Of a stretch of 64,000 nt of DNA, positions 45,011 through 55,838 are shown piece by piece. Position 1 is the first letter of the stretch. Each line of letters opens with the position of its first letter. Under the pieces are notes generated by a model, which worked only from the letters and a program-made list of their open reading frames with translations, was not told the DNA's origin and made no database searches. Source of the DNA: Undaria pinnatifida (taxonomy: Eukaryota > Sar > Phaeophyceae > Laminariales > Alariaceae); assembly GCA_012845835.1 (NCBI GenBank), contig JABAKD010000005.1:6018655-6082654 (forward strand), in the 5' to 3' direction. The translations under genes and the position numbers were made by a program.

Positions 45011-45941
45011 CAAGGCTTCATCTGCGGTAGGCTCAATTCAACACCGGTCCGCATAATCACATACTTACATAATATATAGTACTCACACCCATCCTATATC
45101 CACCGTACTGTAGACAAAACCCCTACTGTTGGCCTGAGGGAAGCATTGAAAAAATCGCGTCGGGAAGTAAAGTGCAAACGGGCTCAATCACATCGCATGC
45201 TACGTTCGAGGTGCACCTCATTCTTGTGAAGCTCCTCCACAACCTGATTTTGATAAACCGTTAAATCACAATCCGACCAACAGTCCGGTGGTCTAGTCTA
45301 GATACCCAACCAACCGGTTTGTTTGGAGGACACACAGTTGACATGCCAACGAGATCGAGTAGTGCTACGGGGGAAAGACTTCGTCAGCCGTAATCAAGGT
45401 TCGTTCCCAGCCCGTGCTGTACCTACCGTCGTCGCGTCGCATGTATACAGTACTATCGCTCTGGAATAAACGAGAAAGGCTTCACTTAGGCCGGTCGCAA
45501 GCTGTGTCCTCCTTCCTAAACTAACGGCAATTTCGCATTTGTATTTTTATCGAAAGCTTGCTGCGAGATCGTCGACCTAACAGCATCCAAATCTGGAACA
45601 CGACCTTCAGCATACCACCTTGACTCGCAAATAGCTCGTCACCCTTTACCTCGACCAACTCGGCGTGAGATGTGCCTGGTACTATTAGCATCTTCAACCC
45701 GATGCAATAACTGGAAACATGAAAAAAAAATGCGCCACCCTTTCCCTATGCTTTCAAGTCAGATGTAAATGATTATTCAACCAAAAGTGAGATGTATGAA
45801 AACCCGTTGTCTTACATGTAACCCTGTACTTACAAGTACCGCATTCGAGACACACGTCACCGAAACCACTCAAAGAAAAAAGGCTATGAACATACGTACC
45901 ACTGTGCTTCCACGCCTGCATGCTATCAAACCACAACGAAC

Positions 45942-46891
45942 AGCTAGCTAGCTTGCGAAGCCGCAGCTCGTCTTGTTCAGAATCAAATTTGAATGTCTCG
46001 TGCAAGCCAAACACGTCAACACCTCCAACTACAGCACGTACCGCGTACGTATAAACCGCTGTAGAAAACGCGTTTTGGGCCTCCAGGAACTGACATCTCT
46101 TGACCCAACATACATACCTGTTTTACTCGGGGGGAAAGTACGCGGACAAGCCGAAAACACTCCGAGGATCAGTCTGGGTAGTGCACAGACGATTTTGATT
46201 GCCCCGCCGCGAAAAAGGATATTTCGGGCAGAACATAAACCAAAAACAAATAGTGTACGGGAGGGATCCTAGAAGAAGACCCACAGTTCCCACAACAACA
46301 GCAGCAGAAGTTGACGTAAACGTAGAAGCAAATATTCTCAAAATAAAAAAGGAAATAAAAACGACGGCATGCTCCTAAAAGTCATCCCAGAACTGGGCGG
46401 GCATGGTCTTCCCCAACGCGCCCTCCCAGTGGAGGACGAACCCTACCAGGAAGCCCTCGTCCAACCTAGAGTGAGGCGAATTTTCGGAACAATGCAGGAC
46501 ACGCAGCGAACAAGTGGGCATTACTTAGAATTGATACGTATATACATGTCGATGCTGTTGCACGGTAGACGGGATGCAGACACCCCTCAAAATAGAACGT
46601 TATACACGGTGTAGGCGTGCTCATGCAGTGTAAATGAGGTGGTGAAGTTCGTCTACGGCTACTACCGTAGATATCCCTCTGCCTGGATATATCCACACTT
46701 CAACCCCCTGGCGGTACGATTTCACACTTCCCCGTGCCCAAACAGGCTTGTCGACTGAAACACGGAGAGGGAGTGTATCCGTCCAAGTTCATGTCCGCGC
46801 ACGAGGTTTGGTTTGTCCCTTTCAGCGGCAGCAGACATATACCGATTCCGATGACGAGCACGCAGAGCCGAGACTTTCATTCATTGGTACT
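45942..46891. other. Unique sequence, no gene resolved
   Basis: This is the first sequence past the duplication. Around 46,260-46,360 one plus frame reads RRRPTVPTTTAAEVDVNVEA and then a Lys-rich stretch; another (46,369-46,614) gives 81 codons. Both could be exon pieces or transposon debris, and I see no consistent splice pair. Confidence 0.35.
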
Positions 46892-47172
46892 TCATTTTTG
46901 AAAGCGCTGTGCTACCACCGCGGCCCCGCCTTCAACGATCAGTGGGCCGATAGTCTCTTCAAGACACCTATACAGTGGTTTAATACGCCTCCAATCGCTG
47001 TTGGCTTTTTCTGGATCATCGCCTCACTACGCATCGACGATGTTTGGCGAGTCGCATGGCGCTTGGTTGCAACTCACCGGTGCGCCTCGAAGGTGGGGTA
47101 CACCTCGAACAGCGTGCTCTTGTCAACCACGCCGTCGAAGCAAGAAATAAACCAGGCCCACACGTCGCCCGC
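46892..47172 (-). CDS. 3' end of a candidate host gene: two terminal exons
   Basis: Minus strand. The penultimate exon, 47,172-47,078, follows a pyrimidine-rich stretch ending in AG and ends at GTGAGT. It is bounded by an in-frame stop immediately upstream, so the splice acceptor is needed. It encodes a stretch beginning AGDVWAWFISCFDGVVDKST. A 110-bp intron (47,077-46,968) follows. The last exon, 46,967-46,892, joins in phase and encodes a stretch with LEETIGPLIVEGGAAVVAQR, then TGA. The two pieces read as ordinary globular protein, unlike the repeats around them. I do not recognise the family. The plus-strand frame 46,748-47,188 over the same bases is its shadow. Confidence 0.45.
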
Positions 47173-47911
47173 CTACGGTGCATTGTAGAATGGAGAGATT
47201 GCAAGTAGGCAAAGGAGGTTGTCCAAACGGAAGCGAGGTCAGGGCATCGCTTCCTAGAAAATGATCTTTGAGCTGTGAGACGATTAGCTCACACGGCCTA
47301 TAGAGGGGTCCGCAATAACGACAGGGGCATTGGGTCTTGCCGACCGACTAGAACGTTTGGCTGGAAGAATCCGGTCGGTGTATTGAGAACACCAATTTCT
47401 TGGCGTGCCTCAACCGTTCGCACAGCGAACGGTACTCGAAAGGTCCGAGAAAGAAGATTGCACGCATACGTGTGTCGCCTAGGTGGTTAGTCGCAGGACA
47501 GATGCATGTCGTTGGCAACACAGAAGGAACACTAGCGGCGCATTTTGGCGGCCCATGTGGCGATCCAATTCCATCGTTAACGGACACGGCATCGAATCCA
47601 ACTCCACCACGGCCCCGAACTTCAATTCCATTATCTCTCTCGGTTGAACGGATTCCGGCACTGATCTGTCTTACGCCATCCTTGCACGTCTGGCCAGCGG
47701 TAAACCCCCACGTCACACACACCCGATTACATATACACGGTATAATATGAGTGGCATAGGTTGGACAGGTCCTGAACCAGGTACGGGGTTGGGATAGCGC
47801 CCCCCATTGCGTGTGAAAGTCGTGTCGCATGCGGGAAGGAGTCACGTTCAAGCGGTACTTCTCGCTAGTTTTGACCGTGAATTTCGAACGCAACCCGCTT
47901 TGCCTTTGGAC
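47173..47911 (-). other. Probable exons of the same minus-strand gene, frame unresolved
   Basis: Two overlapping minus frames both look protein-like. One is a 181-codon frame (47,348-47,893) with IEVRGRGGVGFDAVSVNDG; the other reads EARQEIGVLNTPTGFFQPN over 47,300-47,420. A third, 47,479-47,661, starts with MELKFGAVVELDSMP. Without transcripts I cannot choose the exons or their splice sites. Confidence 0.3.
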
Positions 47912-47968
47912 TTATGTCCCTGCAGCAACACACGAAGAGACCTCCGCCAGCTTGCCGTGCCTTCCAAA
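47912..47968 (-). CDS. Possible short exon downstream of 48,061-48,165
   Basis: Minus strand. The acceptor CGCTTCTGTCGCAG precedes a phase-0 stretch reading FGRHGKLAEVSS, which ends in TAA. An internal GTGTGT could act as a donor instead, in which case the gene continues toward 46,892. The intron to the previous piece would be 92 bp (48,060-47,969). Confidence 0.25.
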   Translation of the reverse strand, partial: FGRHGKLAEVSSCVAAGT

Positions 47969-48060
47969 CTGCGACAGAAGCGGGTCGATGTGAAGTTTAC
48001 CGGCGCAGCTGTACGCGATCTCCGACTTCAATTGACGAACGCCGCCATAGCGCGTCTTAC

Positions 48061-48165
48061 CTCCTCCATGGCTTGCGCCATAGCTTCTTCTTGTGCCGTC
48101 GGTACCTGTTCGTCGACGTCCATCGGAGACGGCCCCCACGACGCCCCAACGGCGGAACTGTGAGC
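48061..48165 (-). CDS. Candidate internal exon, 35 codons
   Basis: Minus strand. The acceptor has a good pyrimidine tract (TTCTCCTCTTTTTCGCGCTC before TTCAG) and the donor is GTAAGA. The exon is exactly 35 codons, phase 0 at both ends, and reads SPMDVDEQVPTAQEEAMAQA near its end, an acidic, helix-prone stretch. Phase agrees with the Gln-rich pieces at 49,072 and 51,359, which supports a single gene. Function unknown. Confidence 0.4.
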
Positions 48166-49071
48166 CTGAAGAGCGCGAAAAAGAGGAGAACAATACGACC
48201 GTCGGGGGCAAACGGCGTGTGATGGCAGCACCGTTAACACTAGTGTATGGCATAACGTTATAACCAGACAGATAGATCTGGATAAATCACGTGCCGACGA
48301 GTAGCGCAAGACGTTGTTTTCAGGATCTTAAGTGGATAACATTCTCACCCGCTGCCGTGTGTTGGTTGTTGCCGCAGAGTGGGTAGACCCGGCCAAAGGA
48401 GATACACAGTACGGGAAGCAAACACGAATATATGGGGCAACAGTAGTGAACCAACACAACGGCACTTAAGTGCAAGGTATGATGTGTTGCGGTAGGCTGT
48501 GCTCACAAACCTCCTGCGTGAATAGTTGCCCATCCTGGACTTTTTGTGCTGACAGGCTCTCCATCGAATTGACGACCAAGGGGTTGATCGGCCAGTGCGT
48601 GGGATTAAAATGTGATTAAGAGGTACCAGTTAGACCACAGCTAGCGTTGTGCAAATGTTTCTGCTTTCTTCGTGAGGTCTGGGCGTGTGCGATATTAGCG
48701 ATTATCGCGGGGGAAAAGAGTTAAGTAGAAACGCGGCATAACCGCCGTAACGATCAAAATGTCGCGTAAGATACAGTACGGTAGTTATAGTGTCGAATAC
48801 TCAAGGCGGGCAGAAAAATGGAACGTACTCGGAGCTACAAGGATATGTTTGCGGATCGTAACGCAAACTGCTGGTTTTCCCCCCCCGTTCACCTCAGTAT
48901 CTACTCTGGTTCATCACTGACGGCGACATGAAACCATATAAGCAAACAATGGGGAAGGCGAGACCTTCAGGAGGGCAAGGGGTTATCACTTGGTCGCCCA
49001 AAAGGGGCAACAGTTGAATGTCGTGGTTGGGATGGTTCATCAATAGGATGGCGGGAGTGGCGATTGCTCAC
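48166..49071. other. Presumed intron, or spacer without features
   Basis: If the neighbouring exons are joined, this is a 906-bp intron starting GTGAGC and ending in AG on the minus strand. No other feature is seen. Confidence 0.3.
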
Positions 49072-49138
49072 CTGCTGTTGCTGCTGCTGTCGCCATTGTT
49101 GTTGCTGCTGCTGCCGCTGCTGCTGCTGCTGCTGCTGT

Positions 49139-49194
<56 letters not shown>

Positions 49195-49269
49195 TTGCGG
49201 CTGTTGCTGCTGTTGCGGTTGTTGCTGGGGCTGAGATCCGCTCCCGGGGAAGTAGCGGCTGGACAGCTG
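49072..49269 (-). CDS. Candidate glutamine-rich exon with CAG/CAA tract
   Basis: Minus strand, 66 codons, phase 0 at both ends. It follows TCGTTTTAG, reads QLSSRYFPGSGSQPQQQ and then an almost pure Gln run of about 45 residues encoded by mixed CAG and CAA, and ends at GTGAGC. Long Gln runs are common in eukaryotic transcription regulators, but that is not proof of role. Read in other frames the same tract gives poly-Ala or poly-Leu, so frame depends on the splice model. It may simply be a CTG microsatellite in an intron. Confidence 0.35.
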
Positions 49270-49893
49270 CTAAAACGATCAAAAAGTCGTCGACAGCATA
49301 ACCACGCACAAAATTCTCGTCACATGTACACGTCGGGTACATAATGGCGGCGGGGATTCAGGTATCAAAGAGGGGGTGGGTGTTGCTACTGTAGCGGAGG
49401 ACGACAGTACGGTAAACACAAGGGGTCATTCCTTCGTAATAGTTTGATATTCATTTTCTTACTGCGCTAGGGCTGCACACCGGTTTGGGGACGATTCGCT
49501 CGAAGGTAGACTGCAATTGCAGTACCGTGGATACCTCGTGTGTAATCTGTTTGTGTGCAGGGCGGCAGTAATAAGCGGGTTGCGGTCGACGCCGAAACAT
49601 GTGTAACCAATAATGCAAGAATGTCCAAAACGCACGAAACCGTACCTGAGCCGCGTGATGCATCTGTGAATGGGTGAACCCCCCCGTTCTCGATGTCGGC
49701 GGTACCACCTTAGCGGTTCGGGCATATGCAGTAACGGCAAGGCATAGAACAAGAGCATAGTCAGTTGTGCTCAAGGTACCTGCCTGGATCTCGATCATAT
49801 TCGCATATTCCCAGAGCATAGTCGTGCAGAAGCATCATCATAGAACTCCCCTGACAGCTGAACCCTGGCCAAATGTGTTGCGACCGTGCTTAC

Positions 49894-50069
49894 GATCAAC
49901 CACCACATTGCTCTCCTGTTGGTACTGCTGCTGCTTCTGCTTCTGGGGAAGCTGTGGCCGCGGCGGTGGTGCAGCCGCAGCCGTTACTGCTGGCGCCCCG
50001 GCCCCACCAACAGCTGGAGTCCGTCTCCGTTTCAGGGGCTCGTCGCGTGATGGACGTGAGGAGGGCCAC
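49894..50069 (-). CDS. Possible Gln/Pro-rich exon
   Basis: Minus strand. The acceptor GATATTGCAG and donor GTAAGC enclose a frame with RPSRDEPLKRRRTPAVG, a Pro/Ala stretch and QLPQKQKQQQYQQESN. Its length (176 bp) is out of phase with the other Gln-rich pieces, so it needs an unseen partner exon, a different border or a separate gene. Confidence 0.22.
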
Positions 50070-50097
50070 CTGCAATATCTGCTGTTTTGGTGGAAGC

Positions 50098-51065
50098 TCG
50101 TGAAAGCTTCCATGGAAGCTTCCATCGCTTCATGGAAGCTTCCGTGGAAGTAACTTCCACGGAAGTGTTTCGTAGAAGCATCCGTGGAATTGCTTCTACG
50201 GAAGCTTCCACGAAAGTTACTTCCACGGAAACTTCCACGGAAGCTTTCATGGAAGTAAAGTTGCTTTCATGGAAGTTTCCGTGGAAGTAAATTTGCTTCC
50301 ACGGAAGCTTCCGTGAACGCTTTTACGGAAGCTTTCGTGGAAGCTTTCACGGAAGCTCTTGTGGAAGAAGTCTAGCTTCCACGAAAGATTTCACGGAAGC
50401 TTGCACGGACGTAAGCTTGCTTCTACCGAAGCTTCCGTGTAGGTAAATTTGCTTCCACGGCAGTTTTCACGGAAGCTTTCACGGAAGCTTTTACGGAAGC
50501 TTTCGTGAAAGCAAGTTGCTTTCACCGAAGCTTTCGCGGAAGTAAATTTGCTTCCACGGAAGCGTTCACGGAAACTTCAACGGAACCTAACGCTTTCCTG
50601 AACCTAACCCCGAAACCTCCGTGGAAGCTTCCGTGGGAGCTCGCGGAAGTTACTTCCATGGAAGCTTTCGTGGAAGTTACGTCCATGAAAATTTTCGTGG
50701 AAGCTTCCGTGGAAGCTTTCGTGGGAGTTGCTTTCATGGAAGCTTTCGTGGAAGTTGCTTCCATGGAAGCTTTCGTGGAAGCTGTGGAAGCTTTCGTGGA
50801 AGCCACTTCCGTGGAAGCTTTCGTGAAAGTTTCCGTGGAAGCTTGCGGGTTGTTTTTGCGTGGAAGCTTCCATTCCATAGCTTCTATAGAAGCTTTCATG
50901 GAAGCTTTCATGAAAGCTTCCATGGAAGCTTCCACCGCTTCCATGGAAGGTTCCGGGTTTATTTGTGCATGGAATATTTCATATGTGGAAGCTTCCATAG
51001 CTTCTATACAAGCGTCCACGGAAGCTTTCATGAAAGCTTCCATGGAAGCTTTCTTGAGCTTCCAC
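50098..51065 (+). repeat. GGAAGCTTCC palindromic satellite, 12-bp basic unit
   Basis: Nearly a kilobase of ATGGAAGCTTCC-like 12-mers, with variants GTGGAAGCTTTC and GGAAGTTACTTCC. Because the unit is its own reverse complement at the GGAAGCTTCC core, both strands read as Met-Glu-Ala-Ser/Phe-type peptides for up to about 200 codons. These frames are repeat artefacts. The array falls between the Gln-rich pieces at 49,894 and 51,359, so it would be intronic in that gene model. Confidence 0.95.
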
Positions 51066-51358
51066 GCAAAAACCAAGTAGTGCAGGAGACCGCGTGAGGA
51101 ATGTCCATCGGATGTTGCCTGCGGAGTCGCCCCGATTATCAAGGCAGCGGGAATCAAAGGCAGGCAAATTAATCAGGTGGCCGGATTTACAATCCTGGAG
51201 CTCAGTCGCGCTTGCCCTTCTGTCGGGTATATTTTATACGGAAGCTCACATTACTAGAAAACAGACACCTGCCTAGCAAAATCAGAATCATACAAACGTG
51301 TTCAACAGCCGTGCGCGCTAGCGCTCATCATTTTACTCGCAATTGTCACACATTACAC

Positions 51359-51610
51359 CTGCGTCATCATCTGTTGCTGTTGCTGTTGCTGCTGCGGTTG
51401 CTGTTGTTGCTGCCGCCTCTGTTGGTGCTGAGATTGTTGTTGCTGCTGTTGACGCTGCTGCTGTTGTTGCTGTTGCAGCTGCCGTATCCGTTGTCGTTGC
51501 TGCTGGGCCGGCACTGATGGGGTGGTCATCCCTTGGTTTGCTGTCTGAGGTGCCGTTGCTCCGCCACCCGGCGCCACATTGCGGTTGTCGCTCACTCTCC
51601 TCTTACCCAT
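51359..51610 (-). CDS. Candidate first coding exon, glutamine-rich
   Basis: Minus strand. The Met at 51,610 begins MGKRRVSDNRNVAPGG, then Thr/Ala/Pro residues, then about 50 residues of Gln broken by Arg, Leu, Ser, His and Pro, encoded by mixed CAG, CAA and CGx codons. Interruptions and mixed codons suggest coding constraint more than a pure microsatellite. At MMTQ a GTGTAA could be a donor (phase 0, 84 codons); unspliced, the frame stops one codon later. The same reading frame is open upstream to 51,853 through a Pro run over a G tract, so a more distal start is possible. Confidence 0.35.
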
Positions 51611-52053
51611 TGCGACTATGTATACCCTGCGTGTCGGGTGGATTATGGTTGCGCCGTTGGTGACGGTTCGAGCGAGGAGAAGGGGGGAGGGGGGGGGGGG
51701 GGGCGGGGCATCTCTGTAACGAAAGGGACATTTCCGGAGATGGTCAACATACGGAATACAAGTACTAGGTAAGCGTTTGACATGTCGATCACGTCTTCGT
51801 TGCATCCAAAGCAAAACGATGAACGAGCGGGAGGGAACCAGGTCATTCACCACTCAAGCCCATGTTTGGTCTTTACACACTGTATGTAGTCTGTGGTGTC
51901 TTGAGCATCTGAACCGCGCTTGATCCATGGGTTATAGCAATTCGCTTTTGCGTTCAAGGAAACTCAAGGCTCGGAAATGTGCGGCATACGTACTCGCTGC
52001 GATGACAGTGATGGACTTCTGCTGCCAGCGCGTGCTGTGCAGTAGTTTGCGCC

Positions 52054-52383
52054 TTGTTTCCCCGAGGAGCTTGTTTTGGGGGGCATGATGATGGTAAATC
52101 AATCCAGGCATACCAACAGTATCCGTCTCTTCGTCGGCGACGGCTAGTAGACATCAGGTGTAGTTCTTGGAGCCCATACACGATGTCAGGTATTTTCCAG
52201 GCTTGTAGTTTCGGTTCCGGGGAACAAATGGATGTTTCCCTGCGGGCACTGTCGAGTGGAGAACAAATGAAAATGTGCCCGGATATGATTAGCGCGCGCC
52301 GCACATTTCTACGCGAGTTAACGACCAATAAATACAGGGCTCAGCATATCATGAAAAAAGTCGCCGACGAAGTTATCAACTAA
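52054..52383 (+). CDS. Hypothetical protein, 109 codons, possible terminal exon
   Basis: The C-terminal half, after a TTTTCCAG acceptor-like sequence at 52,194-52,201, reads CSFGSGEQMDVSLRALSSGE and then a charged helical tail with ARRTFLRELTTNKYRAQHIM, ending in TAA. The frame is open from an upstream Met. It lies divergently from the Gln-rich candidate gene. No family is recognised; the tail has the look of real coding sequence. Confidence 0.28.
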   Translation: MFPRGACFGGHDDGKSIQAYQQYPSLRRRRLVDIRCSSWSPYTMSGIFQACSFGSGEQMDVSLRALSSGEQMKMCPDMISARRTFLRELTTNKYRAQHIMKKVADEVIN

Positions 52384-53686
52384 ACAACCCACCGAAGTGC
52401 GACCACAAAGCGGATGAACGCATGTTTCTTGTAGGACTGCAAGTGATCGACAATTATTGTCGCAGGCGCACGTCACACGTGCTACGATAGAGATGCACCA
52501 TTTTTTTTCTTATTACCACTCCTCAATTTGGGAGCTTAAGATCTCTCCCAATAACGGATTTGGAGAAAAATGAACTGATAAGACTATACGATGAAAACTC
52601 CCACGGTCTAGGTAAACGACGAGAATTTCATTAACAAAAAGTTGACCCATTTCCGACGATTCGGGTTAAGCAGCCCCGTCATTCAGGAACCGTTTCAGAC
52701 GAAAGGTGCTTCCTCTATCGTAGCACGCGTCACCATGCCAGAAGTTAGCGTGCTCGAGAACGGCGCGCCTTCAACGGTACGCTGTCGAGCAAGTCTAGGA
52801 TATGCCACCTGCCGCTTCAAATTGGTTTTGGTGGCTATTGATACCCACTGCATCGCTCCGGCACTAGCCTATGCTTGGCACCGGACAAGTTTCAAACTTG
52901 ACCGGGAGCCGCAAACCTGCCAACCAGTGCCAATACAGTACGAACCCCACACGACTCGAAACATTGCAGCATCTACAGGGGATTTCAGCATCGCCGCTTT
53001 GCAGCTCAAGTTACCCGCGTCGAGGAGATAGGCCCAGAGGCCAGGTGCAGGCGGTACATCTGTGTGTGGGAGTAGCTGTTAATAGCCGGTTCTTGGATGC
53101 CCATAGCACTTCAGGGATGTCCTGTTTGTGAGGATTGAGCGGTGCTCGCCCCAGCACACAATGATGACCCCTGCTTAAGAGGCATTGTGTCGTTGGCTAG
53201 AGCGACTCACTCAGACACAAGTCCATGTCCCTTTTAGAGATCTAACGCGGGGGATGTCGGCATGTTTCCCTCTTTCTTTCCTATTTGGTTTTTCGTCCTT
53301 TTGTTTCTTCTTTCTTCTTGTTGTAATTTGATTGGTGAGAGAACGCCGCGCGCGGACACTGTTGTAGCGCTTTTATCTAATTGACGGGGCGGGGTTGCTC
53401 AACGGGAGAGCTACTCAATACCAGTGAAAAATCCTTCGTTCGTTTAGATACAGTAGTAATACGAGTTATTGCGTATCATGTTTTTCCGAGATATTACGAG
53501 GTATAGCGAGATTTGAATTTCCGACGTTGCCAAAACAATACGGCCCCCTTTCTATTCCAGCCGGAGTTTCCCAGAAGCATCCGTTGCTAAAAAGCATACC
53601 TGGCATATACATATGTTATACTACATACTTTCTAGACCCAACCATTTTGGAACCACCGCCAACACCGAATGACAGCAAAACAAACG
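52384..53686. other. No gene recognised
   Basis: A plus frame of 129 codons lies at 52,642-53,031 without a domain. A tRNA-A-box-like word (TTGCTCAACGGGAGAG) occurs at about 53,394, but no cloverleaf can be folded around it. Confidence 0.4.
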
Positions 53687-53757
53687 TAGGTTAGGTTGGG
53701 TTGGGTTGGGTTAGGTTGGGTTGGGTTGGGTTGGGTTGGGTTGGGTTGGGTTGGGTG
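53687..53757 (+). repeat. (GGGTT)n with GGTTA variants
   Basis: Thirteen or so consecutive pentamers, mostly TTGGG with a few TTAGG. The G-rich strand is plus. It resembles a telomere-type repeat but is pentameric, so a simple repeat is the safer call. Confidence 0.85.
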
Positions 53758-54184
53758 GTATTGACGACAGTTTCACTTATCCACCAGCGCTAGTTCTCAG
53801 CGAGAGCTACAGCATCTTTTACCCACAGTAGTGTATGTCATTGTATTGTGCATCGGGTTCCGCTTTCATGTTTTCGTAGAGTCGGTTTTTTCGGGTGAGG
53901 TGTTGAACTCCTTAAGCAGCGAGCCCCAGAGAAATTGGGTGTTATCCCCACCGCAGCAAGCGTCCGCGGTACTGTAGACCAACAGCACCAAACCCTAGTC
54001 GGTAGTCGGCATGAAGCGCTATAGCTAGCGCTGGATTGCGAATACAATCGAGATAAACTGACGCACGACAATAGTACGAGAATACGTGGAAGTGTGGCGA
54101 GCTAAGCCACATTTTTTTCCCGTCCGCCGGAGTGTAAAAAAAAGAACGAAAAAATAATATATTACATCGTACCTATGCGCTTCT
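53758..54184. other. No gene recognised
   Basis: Only a 77-codon minus frame (53,838-54,071) of no recognisable type. Confidence 0.4.
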
Positions 54185-54905
54185 CAAGGGATGCCGGTTG
54201 GATGCCCCGTGGGATGCCTACGATATCCCATGGGAGGCCCATGGAATCGCATGGGATACCCAGCGGATCTCCATGGGGTGTCCATGAGATGCCCGCGATA
54301 CGCCTGCGATAAGCCATGGGATGCACACGGGATGTACCATGGCATGCCCCCGGGATGCCCGCATATCCCACGGGATCCCATGGGGTGCCCACGGGCTGGC
54401 CATGGGATGCCGCCGGGATATCCAGTATAATGACCACGATATCCCGTGGAATGTCCATGAGATCCCATGAGATGCCCACGAGATGTCCCATGAGATGTCT
54501 ACAATATCCTATTAGATGCCCGAGATATCCCATGGGATGTCCGAGATATCCCATGGGATACCCACAATATCCCATGGGATGCCCAATGGATGCCCACGAT
54601 GCCTATGGGATGCCCAATGCATGCTCACGGTATACCCGCGGAGCGTCCCATACAATGTCCACGATATACAACGGTACGCCCATGAAATGCCATCGAATGC
54701 CCCAAGGGATGTCCGCGGGACGCCCACAATATCCCATGGGGTGGCCATGGGATATCCCATGGGGTGTCCATAAGAATGGCCACGAAATATCGCATGGGAT
54801 GCCCATGGGATGCCCACGGGATGTCCAGCATATTCGATGGGATGTCCACGATATCCTGTGGGATGCCCCATGGGATGCCCGTGGGAGGCCCCATGAGGGG
54901 TCCAC
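54185..54905 (+). repeat. ATCCCATGGGAT palindromic satellite, block 1
   Basis: Units of about 15 bp such as CCCATGGGATGCCCACGAT are arrayed with variation. ATCCCATGGGAT is a perfect 12-bp palindrome. Multi-hundred-base frames on both strands (Met-Gly-Cys-Pro, Trp-Asp-Ala-His repeats) follow from the absence of stops in the unit. Confidence 0.95.
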
Positions 54906-55011
54906 GGCGTGCGCGGTGGATCTGTTCGGAATAAAAATAAACGAATAGTAGATCCATGCAATTGCATCATTCTAAACTTTCATTCCGAACTGTTTAGGGC
55001 AAATAGCTTGC
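54906..55011. other. Unique spacer with small inverted repeat inside the satellite
   Basis: GTTCGGAAT near 54,925 and ATTCCGAAC near 54,983 can pair around an ATGCAATTGCAT palindrome. The segment may be a tiny insertion in the array; no target duplication is evident. Confidence 0.4.
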
Positions 55012-55565
55012 GGGATACCCATGGAATGTCCACGATATCCCATGTGATGCATATTATATTTTATGGGACGTACAATGGGATGCCTGTGGGATGCCCAGAA
55101 TATCCCATGGGAAGACCTTGAGATTCCATGGGATGTCCCGTGGGCATCCCACGGGCAGCCCGTGGGATGCCCACGGGCTGTCTACAATACTCCATGAGAT
55201 GCCCACAACACCGCATAGGATACTCATTGGATTCCATGGGATGTTTCATACGATGCCCGTGGGATGCCCACGGGATGTCTACAATACTCCCTGAGATGCC
55301 CGCAACACCGCATAGACTGCCCATTGGATCCCGTGGGATGTTCATACGATGCCCGTGGGATGCCCACAACATCCCATGGGATGCCCATGGGATCCCATGA
55401 GATGTCTACAATATCCCATGGGATGTACCACGGGATTCCCACGGGATGTCTGCGATATCCCGTGGATATCCACGGGATGCCCATGGGATGCCCACGGTAT
55501 GTCTACGATATCCCATGGGATGCTCACGACATTCCGAGGAGTGCCCACGAGATCCCATGGATATC
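55012..55565 (+). repeat. ATCCCATGGGAT palindromic satellite, block 2
   Basis: This has the same unit as block 1. Higher-order repeats are visible: a segment marked ACTCCATGAGATGCCCACAA then CACCGCATAG at about 55,188 recurs near 55,284. Confidence 0.95.
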
Positions 55566-55635
55566 GTATAGCTGGCAATAGATTCGGTAATATAGCCAGC
55601 AAAGTCATGGTCTATTGGCCACATGAAGATTCTCT
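55566..55635 (+). repeat. 70-bp direct repeat flanking the Gypsy remnant, left
   Basis: CTGGCAATAGATTCGGTAA, GTCATGGT and ATTGGCCACATGAAGATTCT recur at 59,060-59,129. The repeat sits exactly between satellite and the Gypsy-bearing segment. Confidence 0.8.
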
Positions 55636-55838
55636 TGAACGGAATATTCTCAATGGAGAAGATAACCCGTAGAATCTAGGTAGCTTTTACCACAAGAGCG
55701 TTCTCGGTAATGGAACGTTCCTCCTCTGAACAAGATGGATAGATGTAAGCGCATTGAGCGCTCATGGGAATATAGAACATCTAGAAAATGTTCCTTGTAC
55801 GTTCCATAGGTAAAGGTCCAGAAGAGAGCACAGCAGCA

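Larger units (their letters stand above)
25926..45941 (+). repeat. Segmental duplication, copy B
   Basis: This is the second copy of 9,895-25,425, in direct order. Without its 5.39-kb insertion it is about 14.6 kb, close to copy A without its hAT element. It carries more frame-breaking indels in the Copia pieces than copy A does. Beyond 45,941 the sequence is unique. Confidence 0.95.

Noticed and set aside
50505..51157. Long open frames on both strands (about 190-210 codons) of Met-Glu-Ala-Ser/Phe type
   Set aside because: They are the 12-bp palindromic satellite read in phase; both strands are open for the same reason.
53388..53460. Possible tRNA gene (A-box-like TTGCTCAACGGGAGAG)
   Set aside because: No acceptor stem, anticodon stem or proper T arm can be formed.
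54162..55672. Many 60-210 codon frames with Met-Gly-Cys-Pro or Trp-Asp-Ala-His repeats
   Set aside because: Products of the 15-bp satellite, which lacks stops in most frames.
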